Origin: Limnospira fusiformis SAG 85.79
GTDB lineage: Bacteria; Cyanobacteriota; Cyanobacteriia; Cyanobacteriales; Microcoleaceae
Reading direction: 5' to 3'
DNA length: 64,000 nucleotides
Assembly (NCBI RefSeq): GCF_012516315.1
Contig: NZ_CP051185.1
Span: forward strand, 1,663,403 to 1,727,402
Of this stretch, positions 39,425 through 48,825 are shown one piece after another. The notes beneath the pieces are model-generated. The model was not told the DNA's origin and did no database searches. It saw only the letters and a list, made by a program, of their open reading frames with translations. The position numbers and the translations under genes are program-made. The first letter of the stretch is position 1. Every line of letters starts with the position of its first letter.

Positions 39425-40634
39425 TGGTAGTGCGATCGCATTGATGATCGCGTCCCCAGTTTTCGGACAAACGGCGGAAATTGTGGGTCGTCCGAGGATA
39501 AACAATGACAATGTTACCCTGCGCCTGCAAGTCAGGGATGAGAGAGGTCGTCCGGTCATGCAATTGCAGGAGTCGGATTTTCAAGTGATTACAGATGATG
39601 AACCCGTCGGGATCAAATCTTGGCAAAGTCCCCAAGAAAGCACCCCTCCTCCGGCTTGGATTGTGGTTTTAGTTGACTTGACTGGGAGTATGAACGAACT
39701 CGATACAAGTGGAAAGCGAAGAATAGATGGTGCCCTGGAGGCGACGCGACGATTTTTAGAACAAATGAGCGATCGCGGTGGTGATACGAAGGTGGCGATC
39801 GTTCCGTTTGGGAAAGGTGGCGCAAACTGTCCGGGTTTCGAGGTGACACAGCGGGGGATTGACTCCAGATTTTTCCCGGCGAATGATATCAAACAAACCA
39901 ACTTTCTGGATTATCTGGCGGCGCAAACACTTTGTGCAGCTACGGATATTTACGGTCCGTTGTCAGAAGCGATCCGAGTCCTGGGAAATCGGCAAGATCC
40001 ACGGTTTTACGTTCCGGAAGATTCGGGTAGACCGGAACCTCGGCTATCGGTGATTCTCCTCTCGGACGGCTTCCACAATCAACCGAACGAACAACAAGAT
40101 TTCGATAATTTAATTACCTTACTGGAGAGAAATAATAACATCATTGTTCACACTCTCGGCTATGGCTTAACCCCCCAACAGGTGGGGCAAAAATATAACT
40201 TGGGACGAGCGGCAACTCGAGCTGATGCTGATAAAAATCCCCAATTGGCAAGGGACTTTGTTGATCCTGAACGCCTGCAGACCATTGCGGCAATAACAGG
40301 AGGAATTGCGGAATTTTCGGGAAACGCCAATGACATTGCCAGGAACTTGCAACTTTTCCTAGATTCCCTGTTGGGAGAATACGAGATTGTTTTCCAGCAA
40401 CCGAACGCGGAACGGGGAACGCAACACGAAGTTTTGGTACAAGTGACGGTTAATAATCAGCAAATCAAGACGCCACCGAAAACTTACACGATGATGGTTT
40501 TTGGGCGATCGCTTCCCCAGAAAACACGCTTAATTATGACTGGTATCCTCTTATTGGTGCTGATTTTGGGAGGGGTTATCCCTTTCTTGAGCTGGAGCAA
40601 TTATATGAAAAGAGAGGCGGAGCATGATTTTTGA
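39327..40634 (+). CDS. Secreted/membrane vWA-domain protein 1
   Basis: A protein of up to 435 residues with an N-terminal hydrophobic export signal ending near ASPVFGQTAE. A beta-sandwich-like segment follows (residues 48-105). A von Willebrand factor A domain has the MIDAS motif DLTGSMNE and a conserved LSDG. One C-terminal transmembrane helix (about 405-425, LIMTGILLLVLILGGVIPF) is followed by a short basic tail. The vWA domain should lie on the periplasmic side. The ATG at 39327 overlaps the previous gene by 98 bp; a later non-ATG start is possible, so the first 20-30 residues are uncertain. Confidence 0.8.
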   Translation: MLLHSIPNHPKVLKSRNSTGLYFIIAFSIRWLSGSAIALMIASPVFGQTAEIVGRPRINNDNVTLRLQVRDERGRPVMQLQESDFQVITDDEPVGIKSWQSPQESTPPPAWIVVLVDLTGSMNELDTSGKRRIDGALEATRRFLEQMSDRGGDTKVAIVPFGKGGANCPGFEVTQRGIDSRFFPANDIKQTNFLDYLAAQTLCAATDIYGPLSEAIRVLGNRQDPRFYVPEDSGRPEPRLSVILLSDGFHNQPNEQQDFDNLITLLERNNNIIVHTLGYGLTPQQVGQKYNLGRAATRADADKNPQLARDFVDPERLQTIAAITGGIAEFSGNANDIARNLQLFLDSLLGEYEIVFQQPNAERGTQHEVLVQVTVNNQQIKTPPKTYTMMVFGRSLPQKTRLIMTGILLLVLILGGVIPFLSWSNYMKREAEHDF

Positions 40635-40682
40635 TGATGGTTTCTATATTGTTACTTGACAATCTCAGGATAACTGTATAAA

Positions 40683-41636
40683 ATGGGTATCATAACAAAA
40701 ACAAATCAGACCGTGAAATGCTTTAAATATCGCTTAGGTTTTTTCCTGTTGAGCGGTGGGTTATTGGTGGGCTGCGAGGCTGTCTCGGAGGTGTTGCCAA
40801 GGGAGGTATTAAACCATCTCCCTAAGAGTCTGACTAACTCGTTAGAATGTCCGGAGATGCCCCGTGGTTCTTTGTCGAATCCAGAGGCGATCGCCATAGA
40901 TAGCCAAAACTTTCAAGGAACGGGAATTGTGCGATCGGGTGAGGATACTGGTTTTGTGTTTTCGGGTGAAAAAGGCAAACTATTAAGTTATCGCTATAAT
41001 GAGGGAGTGTGTGTTTGGATTTACGCCCCAGATAACAGTTTAGTATTGGGTAATGAATTACCTCTTAATGGGAGGTATACGGTTCATGTCGCCTCACTCG
41101 GAGGAACCAGAAATTTCGAGATAGAAATGAGTTTGTCGGCTCCAGTGGCAGCAGTACCACCACCGGCACCGGCACCGGCACGGACAGCGACACCGACAGC
41201 GACACCGACAGCGACACCGGCACCGACACCGACAGCGACCCAGACACGCACATCAACGGCAAGACAAAGACCGGAAAGAACTGCCAATGATACTGGTCGC
41301 GCGCCTAGACCTCAGAGGCAAGAAACAGCGATCGCACCCTTTAGGCGATCGGATTTTCCGAAATCAAGTTGTGGCGATCGACTGCCAACTAATCGGGCAG
41401 ACTATCCAATTAGATTTTATCCGGTAAACGTTCCTGATAGTGAAAGTAACTTACAAAGAACAAAAGCGATTTTTTGTAGAGATGCCTATCGAAGATATCG
41501 TCATGCCAATGATGATTATCTGATTCAAGTTGCCTCATTTAACAGTCGTTCAAGGGCGGAGGCTTTTGCCAGAATGGTTAACGAACAAGTCTCAGGAGCA
41601 AGTGTTGGAGTAGCGAGTGTAATCAATGCACCTTGA
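40683..41636 (+). CDS. Lipoprotein with Thr/Pro-repeat linker and SPOR domain
   Basis: A 317-residue predicted lipoprotein. The hydrophobic signal ends in LLVGC (lipobox, Cys31). Residues 32-155 form a beta-rich domain with [24 protein letters not shown] and [18 protein letters not shown], like bacterial pre-peptidase or C-terminal secretion folds. Residues 160-190 are an Ala-Thr-Pro repeat. The last 60 residues have YLIQVASFNSRSRAEAFARMVNEQ, a SPOR domain, which binds septal or denuded peptidoglycan. The N-terminal half is duplicated almost identically in the next gene. It probably sits on the outer or plasma membrane within the island. Confidence 0.8.
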   Translation: MGIITKTNQTVKCFKYRLGFFLLSGGLLVGCEAVSEVLPREVLNHLPKSLTNSLECPEMPRGSLSNPEAIAIDSQNFQGTGIVRSGEDTGFVFSGEKGKLLSYRYNEGVCVWIYAPDNSLVLGNELPLNGRYTVHVASLGGTRNFEIEMSLSAPVAAVPPPAPAPARTATPTATPTATPAPTPTATQTRTSTARQRPERTANDTGRAPRPQRQETAIAPFRRSDFPKSSCGDRLPTNRADYPIRFYPVNVPDSESNLQRTKAIFCRDAYRRYRHANDDYLIQVASFNSRSRAEAFARMVNEQVSGASVGVASVINAP

Positions 41637-42217
41637 TTGAGACTGAATGAGTCGATAGCCCAGATCAACCCTATAAAATATATGGAAATCCGGGGATTAA
41701 ATGCCATGATAATTAAGTTAAAGCTACTAATGCGGTTGTTCTCGATCCTATTTGTAGGAGGATTATGGGGCTGCGAGGCTGTCTCGGAGGTGTTGCCAAG
41801 GGAGGTATTAAACCATCTCCCTAAGAGTCTGACTAACTCGTTAGAATGTCCGGAGATGCCCCGTGGTTCTTTGTCGAATCCAGAGGCGATCGCCATAGAT
41901 AGCCAAAACTTTCAAGGAACGGGAATTGTGCGATCGGGTGAGGATACTGGTTTTGTGTTTTCGGGTGAAAAAGGCAAACTATTAAGTTATCGCTATAATG
42001 AGGGAGTGTGTGTTTGGATTTACGCCCCAGATAACAGTTTAGTATTGGGTAATGAATTACCTCTTAATGGGAGGTATACGGTTCATGTCGCCTCACTCGG
42101 AGGAACCAGAAATTTCGAGATAGAAATGAGTTTGTCGGCTCCAGTGGCAGCAGTACCACCACCGGCACCGGCACCGGCACGGACAGCGACACCGACAGCG
42201 ACACCGACAGCGACACC
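40770..42217 (+). repeat. Near-identical direct repeat joining the two lipoprotein genes
   Basis: About 450 bp at 40770-41218 recurs at 41769-42217 with a 999-bp offset and appears identical base for base by eye. It covers the lipoprotein domain and the start of the Thr/Pro repeat. Outside it, both the signal peptides and the C-terminal domains differ. Confidence 0.9.
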
Positions 42218-42833
42218 GACAGCGACACCGACAGCGACACCGACACGGACAGCGACACCGACACCGGCACCGACACCGACAGCGACACGGACAGCGACAC
42301 CGACACCGACACCGACACCGGCACCGACACCGACACCGACACCGACAGCGACCCAGACACGGACAGCGACACCGACAGCGACCCAGACACGGACAGCGAC
42401 ACCGACTCAAACTCAAACTTCTAGGAATTCTCCCCAGATAGACTTGACCCAGGAGCAAGCGGTAACGTTAGTGAATAGATGGTTGAGTTCTAAAGGGCGT
42501 ATTTTTGCGGCTCCTTTCGATCTTCAGTTAGTTCGCCAATATACTTCCGGTCCTTTATATAAAAATATTACACAACCTAATGGTTCGATAGATTGGCTTC
42601 GCAAAAATAACTCGTATTACACCTATCGGGAATCAAAAGTGATCAATGTTGTTTCTTTTTCGGTTTCCGGCTCTCGTCCAGAATTAATCGTTACTGTCTA
42701 CGAAGATCGAACATTCCATACACCAAGGGGAATTGATTCGCGTCTATCTGGTGCGAGTAAAGGGAACTATCGATATTGGTTTGTCAAGGATAACGGACGG
42801 TGGAAAATTTACGAAAGACAAGCAGTAAATTGA
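41706..42833 (+). CDS. Lipoprotein with long Thr/Pro repeat and ARC6-like (DUF4101) domain
   Basis: A 375-residue predicted lipoprotein from the ATG at 41706, which gives a compact signal ending LFVGGLWGC (Cys23). The first domain is the same as in the preceding lipoprotein. Its Ala-Thr-Pro linker is much longer (about 90 residues of PTATPT-type hexamers). The C-terminal 110 residues, from [15 protein letters not shown] to [11 protein letters not shown], match the IMS/DUF4101 domain found in ARC6/Ftn2 division proteins and other cyanobacterial kinases and secreted proteins. A TTG at 41637 and an ATG at 41682 are possible upstream starts but add non-signal residues. Confidence 0.8.
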   Translation: MIIKLKLLMRLFSILFVGGLWGCEAVSEVLPREVLNHLPKSLTNSLECPEMPRGSLSNPEAIAIDSQNFQGTGIVRSGEDTGFVFSGEKGKLLSYRYNEGVCVWIYAPDNSLVLGNELPLNGRYTVHVASLGGTRNFEIEMSLSAPVAAVPPPAPAPARTATPTATPTATPTATPTATPTRTATPTPAPTPTATRTATPTPTPTPAPTPTPTPTATQTRTATPTATQTRTATPTQTQTSRNSPQIDLTQEQAVTLVNRWLSSKGRIFAAPFDLQLVRQYTSGPLYKNITQPNGSIDWLRKNNSYYTYRESKVINVVSFSVSGSRPELIVTVYEDRTFHTPRGIDSRLSGASKGNYRYWFVKDNGRWKIYERQAVN

Positions 42834-42912
42834 TATGGCAATTGCTCCGGGGAATACGATGGCTGAGACTTGAAAATCAAATTAATTTCATTTTTTAAAC
42901 TTGGAAACAACC

Positions 42913-44379
42913 ATGATAAATATAACAATGATTACCAAAAAAATATATAAACCGCTGCTATTCGGAGTCTGTGGGGGAGCCGGATGTTTGCTGGGGGCGC
43001 TAATTTTCGGTGAAATATGGCTGTATCTAACTCGACAACCTCCGGGGTTTCTCACCAAGCCTAAAGCGGTGGTCCTGCTGATAGACACATCTGGAAGTAT
43101 GAGCGGCCAAAAACTGCGGGAGGTGCAAACGGCGGCATCGGAATTTGTGAGCCGACAAAACCTGAAACGCCATGATTTAGCTGTGGTAGAATTTTCCAGC
43201 CGGGCGAGTGTGGTGGCAGATTTTACCCGCAATGAAACGGAACTACAACAGGCGATCGCTCGCCTTTCCGCCAGGGGAGGAACTAACCTCAGCGAAGGCT
43301 TCAACCTGGCAACTTCTGTCCTCCAAAATAGCGATCGCACTCCCAATATCTTACTCTTTACCGACGGCGTACCCAACAATCCGCCGATGGCCGCATCCAT
43401 CGCCCAACAAATCCGAGCCTCCGGAATTAATTTGGTAGCGGTGGGAACGGGAGACGCACAAATCAACTACTTAACCGCTCTAACTGGCGATCCAGATTTG
43501 GTGTTTTATGCCAACTTCGGCGACCTTGATCGTGCCTTCCGGGGGGCAGAAAAAGCGATATATGGACAACAATTGGTCGAGTCGGATGAAAGCGGTAATT
43601 ATGGCTTCTTTTTCGGTGTTTTTCGTATAGGCGTATGGACGGGATTTTTGGCGATCGGAACTTCCCTCGCCTTGATTATCGGACAAAATTACACCCTGCG
43701 TCGTCGCCTCCTCTCTTTTCAAGAAGGGAGTTGGGGAGGTGGGGGTGGTTTGGTGGCTGGATTCGTCGGGGGAGCCGTCGGTCAAGTGGTGTTTCTTCCC
43801 AGTGGTTACCTTCCGGTTTTGTCGGTGGTGGCTCGGCTGACGGGGTGGACGGTACTGGGAACCCTCGTCGGCGGTGGAATGTCTCTATTTGTGCCTAATC
43901 TACCTCGGAAAAATGCGCTGATAGCGGGGTCGGTGGGAGGTGTTTTTGGTTCTTTAAGTTTTCTGGTTTTTGAATCTGTGACGGGGGTGATTTTAGCGCG
44001 TTTGGCAGGGGCGACGATTTTGGGATTTTGTATCGGTTTGGCGATCGCCTTGAGCGAACAATTTTACAGTTCCTTGTCCGGTTCTGTAGTGCTGTTGGTT
44101 CACTGGAATAACCAAGAATGTACGATGGTTGCTTTGGGAGAAAAGCCCATCGAAATCGGCAGTTCCCGAAATGCCCATGTTTACTTATCAAAAGATGCCG
44201 GATTTCCGGCAGAATTTGCCAAAATTTTCCTAGAAAATGGTAAAATTATCTTAGAATTTGACTCGGCTCTGTCACAGCATCCGAAATTTGGGAAAATGAA
44301 GCGATTTAGACAAGAACTAAATGATGGCGATCGCCGCCAGTTTGGAGATATTATATTGGAAGTTCAAGAAAGGCTTTAA
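42913..44379 (+). CDS. Membrane vWA protein 2 with FHA-like C-terminus
   Basis: A 488-residue protein from the ATG at 42913; a TTG at 42901 is in frame. One N-terminal membrane helix (about 15-40) is followed by a vWA domain (about 55-235) with the full MIDAS motif DTSGSMSG and LFTDGVPNNP. Six glycine-rich membrane segments follow (about 240-395). The last 85 residues contain IEIGSSRNAHVYL and LNDGDRRQFGDI, an FHA-like fold. The membrane and FHA-like parts are similar in design to the protein at 38,312, which lacks the vWA domain. The vWA domain faces the periplasm or cytoplasm depending on unproven topology. Confidence 0.82.
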   Translation: MINITMITKKIYKPLLFGVCGGAGCLLGALIFGEIWLYLTRQPPGFLTKPKAVVLLIDTSGSMSGQKLREVQTAASEFVSRQNLKRHDLAVVEFSSRASVVADFTRNETELQQAIARLSARGGTNLSEGFNLATSVLQNSDRTPNILLFTDGVPNNPPMAASIAQQIRASGINLVAVGTGDAQINYLTALTGDPDLVFYANFGDLDRAFRGAEKAIYGQQLVESDESGNYGFFFGVFRIGVWTGFLAIGTSLALIIGQNYTLRRRLLSFQEGSWGGGGGLVAGFVGGAVGQVVFLPSGYLPVLSVVARLTGWTVLGTLVGGGMSLFVPNLPRKNALIAGSVGGVFGSLSFLVFESVTGVILARLAGATILGFCIGLAIALSEQFYSSLSGSVVLLVHWNNQECTMVALGEKPIEIGSSRNAHVYLSKDAGFPAEFAKIFLENGKIILEFDSALSQHPKFGKMKRFRQELNDGDRRQFGDIILEVQERL

Positions 44380-44409
44380 ATCAGGTATTATTTGATTAAT
44401 TTTATGTAA

Positions 44410-44799
44410 ATGGTTCAATATACACTTTACCTGTTAAGCACCAGTCAACCCGACCCGCATCCAGTATCCTATAATCTGAATATCAGTGAAAAGGAGGAAA
44501 ACAACCCGGAGAGTATTTTTAATTCAAAATTGCGTGAAAAAATGCGATCGCAATTGCAACAACAAACCGCCTGTGCCCTGAACAATGCTAACCTCGAACA
44601 AATCATACAGACATGGCTAGAAGATATCCGAGAAGGCTATCGAACCACATCTCTCACGTTGGATTTACCTGCCCTGGAATTCGAGGAGATCCACCAAATA
44701 CAAGATTCGGGCGATCGTCGAATTCCCGATTTATTCCCTCCCGATTTTTCGCAAATTGAACCCCAAGGCGGTGCTTTACCTCCCTTGGATTTTACCTAA
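44410..44799 (+). CDS. Uncharacterised small protein of the island
   Basis: A 129-residue protein of no family I recognise. It begins with a strand-rich MVQYTLYLLSTSQ segment. A helical middle (about 40-80, LREKMRSQLQQQTACALNNANLEQI) precedes an acidic, proline-rich C-terminus (DLFPPDFSQIEPQGG). No signal or membrane segment is seen. It lies 30 bp after vWA protein 2 and 12 bp before vWA protein 3 on the same strand, so it is part of the same unit. It may be an adaptor or a small partner for a vWA protein. Confidence 0.6.
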   Translation: MVQYTLYLLSTSQPDPHPVSYNLNISEKEENNPESIFNSKLREKMRSQLQQQTACALNNANLEQIIQTWLEDIREGYRTTSLTLDLPALEFEEIHQIQDSGDRRIPDLFPPDFSQIEPQGGALPPLDFT

Positions 44800-44811
44800 A
44801 TTTCACCAACC

Positions 44812-46203
44812 ATGCTGAACGTTACTATCACCCCCCACTTAGAATTTCTCAATGCTGATAAAGCTGGACAAAAGCTATTTGTGATGCTGAAACTGCGACC
44901 TAATGCGGAGGTGTCCGCCAGTCGTCCCTCGACCACATTTAGCTTTGTGATCGATACCAGTGGCTCCATGTATGAAGTTTTGGAAGGGGAGGAGACTATA
45001 CCCACAGGTAATAGTTATTTCCTGGATGGAAAGCAATATACACAAGTCACCGGGGGAAAAACTAAAATTGACCAGGTGATCGAATCCCTCGAAGGTCTGG
45101 TCAGTTCCGGCCAAGCTGACTCCCGCGATCGGATTGCATTAGTCCGGTTTGATGACTCCGCGTCGGTCCTGCTTCCCCTGACTGCATCGACAGATACGGC
45201 ATCTTTGAAAAATGCGATCGGTCAACTCCGAAATTTCAGCGGCGGCACTCGCATGGCTTTGGGAATGGAAGAGGCTTTAAACATCCTGAAAAACTGCGAT
45301 CTCAGCAGTCGCCGGACTCTCATTTTCACCGACGGACAGACTTTTGATGAAAGCGATTGTCGAGACCTGGCGACACAATTCGCTGAGGCGGGAATCCCCA
45401 TTACAGCTTTGGGAGTTGGCGAGTATAACGAGGATTTGTTACTGTATTTGAGCGATCGTACTGGGGGCCGAGTTTTTAATGTTGTGGAAACACAAACCCA
45501 CACCGGAACCACGGATATTCCTATTTCCGAACTTCCTAATACAATTTTTGAGGAAGTTCAACAAGCTCAATCGGAAGTGATCAATAACCTCAAGTTAAAT
45601 ATCAGCACAGTCAAGGGTGTCAAATTAGCACGAATTAGTCGCGTATATCCCGATAGTGCTGAAATTGCCCTGGATAAAAAGCCTTATTTAATTGGAAGTG
45701 CGATCGCCAATGATGACACGGTTTTTCTATTAGAATTTGACCTGGAAAGTCATAGCCAAGCCAAGGTTCGTATTGCCCAACTTGGTCTGACTTACGACAT
45801 TCCGGGAAAGCAACGGCGGGGTGAACTTCCCCCCCAAAACCTAGTCGTTCAGTTTGTGGCAGGACAGGGAGGAAGCGCCCAAACCAACCCGGAAGTCATG
45901 GGATATGTGCAGCAGCGAAATATCAGTGGAATTGTCGATCGCGCCGCCAACCTCGCTGATCAAAATCCCGAACAAGCGGCAGAATTGCTGGAAACTGCCC
46001 GACGATTAACCGTTAAAATTGGCAACGACGCAATGGTTGAATCTCTCAACGTCGGCATTGAAGAAGTCCGCAAAACTCGCAAACTTTCTTCTGGAACCCG
46101 CAAAACCGTCAAAATGGGAGCCAAAGGTAAAACTGTGAAAATGAGCAACGATTCCGAACTGGGTCTTTCCGAAGACCAAATTCGCAATTTAACCGGATCA
46201 TAA
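44812..46203 (+). CDS. Cytosolic vWA-domain protein 3
   Basis: A 463-residue protein without signal or membrane helix. A short beta-rich start (TITPHLEFLN) is followed by a vWA domain (about 42-240) with MIDAS motif DTSGSMYE, a conserved SGGTR loop and IFTDGQTFDE. Residues 250-370 form an all-beta domain like those in YfbK/calcium-activated-channel-type vWA proteins. The C-terminus is helical, then Lys-rich with repeated KTVKMG segments, whose Thr residues are good candidates for phosphorylation and FHA recognition. This fits the kinase, phosphatase and FHA genes that follow. Confidence 0.85.
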   Translation: MLNVTITPHLEFLNADKAGQKLFVMLKLRPNAEVSASRPSTTFSFVIDTSGSMYEVLEGEETIPTGNSYFLDGKQYTQVTGGKTKIDQVIESLEGLVSSGQADSRDRIALVRFDDSASVLLPLTASTDTASLKNAIGQLRNFSGGTRMALGMEEALNILKNCDLSSRRTLIFTDGQTFDESDCRDLATQFAEAGIPITALGVGEYNEDLLLYLSDRTGGRVFNVVETQTHTGTTDIPISELPNTIFEEVQQAQSEVINNLKLNISTVKGVKLARISRVYPDSAEIALDKKPYLIGSAIANDDTVFLLEFDLESHSQAKVRIAQLGLTYDIPGKQRRGELPPQNLVVQFVAGQGGSAQTNPEVMGYVQQRNISGIVDRAANLADQNPEQAAELLETARRLTVKIGNDAMVESLNVGIEEVRKTRKLSSGTRKTVKMGAKGKTVKMSNDSELGLSEDQIRNLTGS

Positions 46204-46253
46204 ATGATTCCAACTCTCACTAAAATATTAGCCCTTTATTAGGAGATAAAATC

Positions 46254-46805
46254 ATGTCTATTACTTGTCCAAGCTGTAGCTATGATAACCTGGATGATGC
46301 CGAATTCTGCGAGGTCTGTGGTACAGAATTGAACACTGCCACATCTGTGCCCGCACCCCCTGAACCTGTCAGTAATTCCAGCCCCGAACTTTTTCCCTTC
46401 ACCCCTCCCTTTGAGGAAGTCGATCTTTTCCCCAAAAACGAACCCCTCACTTTCCCTACGGCTACCACTGCGCGTCTGGTCGCCAAACAAGCTAACGCAC
46501 CTCAACCTGAATTTCGTTTAGATGGTGTGGCACTGGTGGGAGTTTTTGACCCGGATATGGGGCCGGTGGATATCGATTTAGAAAACTTTGCCGGGGGAGA
46601 AACGGTATCGCGCCATCACGGAGAAATTTACCCGGAAGCGGGTAATTGGATGATTAAAGACTTGGGTTCAACTAATGGAATTTTCATTAAACCAAAGGGT
46701 CAAAGTCGCTTCGGAGCGAGGATTACTAGCCCAACTTGTCTTAATCCCGGTGATGAGGTTGCTTTTGGAAAAGTTCAGTTTGTGTGGGCAAACTCTGAGT
46801 TTTAA
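46254..46805 (+). CDS. Zinc-ribbon FHA-domain protein
   Basis: A 183-residue protein. Residues 5-24 form a zinc ribbon (CPSCSYDN...FCEVCG). A Pro-rich linker follows. Residues about 85-180 are a forkhead-associated domain with the phosphothreonine-binding residues in VSRHH and LGSTNGIF. FHA domains bind pThr peptides, so it should read out phosphorylation by the kinase encoded two genes on. The same zinc ribbon begins that kinase. A GGAG site precedes the ATG. Its TAA stop is immediately followed by the TTG start of the phosphatase gene. Confidence 0.92.
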   Translation: MSITCPSCSYDNLDDAEFCEVCGTELNTATSVPAPPEPVSNSSPELFPFTPPFEEVDLFPKNEPLTFPTATTARLVAKQANAPQPEFRLDGVALVGVFDPDMGPVDIDLENFAGGETVSRHHGEIYPEAGNWMIKDLGSTNGIFIKPKGQSRFGARITSPTCLNPGDEVAFGKVQFVWANSEF

Positions 46806-48809
46806 TTGACTCAATTAGGAGATAAAAAACTGGGATTATCTCCTGTCTTATGGTTCAACTTATACGGATTATTAAATGGGCTCGTGATTTCAGAAAATAC
46901 CTGTTTACAAATCGGAGATTTTGTGGTAAGAGTTGCCGCCAACCTGGGTCAAAGCAACGATCGCATTCACTATTTTAAAGTAAGTCTGGAAAATGCAGGT
47001 AGTGAACATCCTCAACTGGGACTTTTGCGAGTGGGTTCGGCAACGGGTTTGTTGCAACAAGAATTACAATTGCGGGAAACCTTGGCGGATTATAGTTTGG
47101 TTGCACCCATACTCGCTCAAATCCAGGTTCCTGATCTGTCTAAAATTGTGCAAGAACCCTTGACAGAAGAAACCATCGAAGCTGACCATATCACCCCGGA
47201 ATTAACTGCCCATCAAGACCACGAATTATCGACTTTATCGAGTCCTGATGGGTCCGAGGAAATCCCCGAAAATTCGGAGGATATAGAGCAGTTAACAAAT
47301 GAAACAGAAACCGCCGCAGATACGGCAGAAAGCATAACCGAAAATCAAGAAAATCAGACCCTAGAAAATACGGCGGAAAATATCACGGATAATCAAGATT
47401 TATATGAAGGGTCTGAGCCGGAGACAGATGAGGGAGAAAATTACCTGGAACCTGAATATTATCCTGAAGAAAATCTAGCGGGTGATGAAGGCGATCGCCT
47501 ATTGGTATTGACCGAATTTCCCCATCCTGAGCGGGTATTAAGTCAGTGGTTAAAAAATAGTCCGAACCCCCTGGAAGTTTTAAAAGCGATCACGCCAATT
47601 TGTCAATTATTCTGGTATTTCCATCAACGTCACTGGTGTGCGATCGACATCAACCCAGATTGGTTAGAAATAGGTCAACCCATTCGCTGTTTTGACCTGA
47701 CTGGCGTTTACCCAGAAGACACCCCAATGAGTTCGGGAGTCATGGGAAATTACTGTGCCCCCGAACTATCATCCCATCCTATTCCTAGTGAAAAAAGCAG
47801 CGTTTATACCATTGGTGCTTTACTGTATCATGGGTTGTATGGAAGAGAGCCAGACAGTGATTTTCTGGGTGTAAAAAAATGCGATATGCCCCATTTGTCA
47901 CAACTGCTAACTATCTCCTTGTCCGCCATTCCTGATGAGCGTTTTTCCTTGTCACAACTGCGAGGTTTGGTCATCGAAACTCGTAAACTATTGGGGGGCG
48001 ATCGCGTCAATTGGGAAATCGCCAGTGAATCTACCCTGGGACTGTCTCCCCGACGACTCCAAAATGAAGATAGCTACGGAATTGCTCAAATTAATCAAGG
48101 AGCATCTGAGCAGGTTATTTTAGCAGCTTTGGCGGATGGTATGGGAGGAATGGCCGCGGGTGAGGTAGCCAGTCGTTTGGCGGTGAAAACGGTTATTGAT
48201 GGATTTCGCCAGGAAGAAGAAAATATTTCAAAAAACAGCAGCCAGTGGTTAATTTCTATTGTCGATCGCGCTAACTCGGCGGTATCTGAGGCGGTACATA
48301 ATGGCGGAACTACGTTAAGTTTAGCCTTGATAGAGTCCCGAAAATTGGCGATCGCTCATGTGGGTGATAGTCGCATTTATCGGGTGAGTGACGGCAAAAT
48401 TGAGCAGTTGAGTGAGGATCATTCTTTGGTGGCGCTGCTGGTCGCCAGCGGTCAAATTTCCGCCGAAGAAAGCCTCGAACATCCCGATCGCAATGTTTTG
48501 ACTAAATCCTTGGGCTCGAAACCCAATCTTTCCCCGGGTTACGTGCAAACGAAAAGCGATATTCAATTGCAAGATGGCGATCTAATTTTGTTATGTTCCG
48601 ATGGAGTCTGGGATTTAATTAGTAATGAGGAATTTATCGAAATTTTTAGCCAATCTCAACCCTTGCAAACTGCGGTTAATGAAGCAATTAATTTGGTGCT
48701 AAAACGAGACGCACCCGATAACGCGACTTTGTTGGCATTACGATGCAGTATTACTCCCATTGCTGTTAAATTTAACAGAGTTGAACAATCCTTAAAAACT
48801 TTAATTTAA
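46806..48809 (+). CDS. Pseudokinase-PP2C phosphatase fusion
   Basis: A 667-residue protein. Residues 1-105 look like a kinase N-lobe. An acidic, disordered insert (about 110-230) follows. Residues 240-395 look like a kinase C-lobe with CAIDINPD in place of HRDxKPxN, FDLTG in place of DFG, and GNYCAPEL at the APE site, so it is probably a pseudokinase. Residues 403-650 are a complete PP2C phosphatase with NEDSYG, ADGMGGMAAGE, AHVGDSRIYR, SDGVWDL and DNATL, including metal-binding aspartates. The frame has no early ATG; TTG directly after the FHA stop is the likely start, implying translational coupling. It should reverse the kinase's action. Confidence 0.85.
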   Translation: MTQLGDKKLGLSPVLWFNLYGLLNGLVISENTCLQIGDFVVRVAANLGQSNDRIHYFKVSLENAGSEHPQLGLLRVGSATGLLQQELQLRETLADYSLVAPILAQIQVPDLSKIVQEPLTEETIEADHITPELTAHQDHELSTLSSPDGSEEIPENSEDIEQLTNETETAADTAESITENQENQTLENTAENITDNQDLYEGSEPETDEGENYLEPEYYPEENLAGDEGDRLLVLTEFPHPERVLSQWLKNSPNPLEVLKAITPICQLFWYFHQRHWCAIDINPDWLEIGQPIRCFDLTGVYPEDTPMSSGVMGNYCAPELSSHPIPSEKSSVYTIGALLYHGLYGREPDSDFLGVKKCDMPHLSQLLTISLSAIPDERFSLSQLRGLVIETRKLLGGDRVNWEIASESTLGLSPRRLQNEDSYGIAQINQGASEQVILAALADGMGGMAAGEVASRLAVKTVIDGFRQEEENISKNSSQWLISIVDRANSAVSEAVHNGGTTLSLALIESRKLAIAHVGDSRIYRVSDGKIEQLSEDHSLVALLVASGQISAEESLEHPDRNVLTKSLGSKPNLSPGYVQTKSDIQLQDGDLILLCSDGVWDLISNEEFIEIFSQSQPLQTAVNEAINLVLKRDAPDNATLLALRCSITPIAVKFNRVEQSLKTLI

Positions 48810-48825
48810 TTGACGGTAACTAATT

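Noticed and set aside
41065..42458. Minus-strand frames of Ser-Val or Cys-Arg repeats
   Set aside because: They are shadows of the Ala-Thr-Pro hexamer tract in the two lipoprotein genes.
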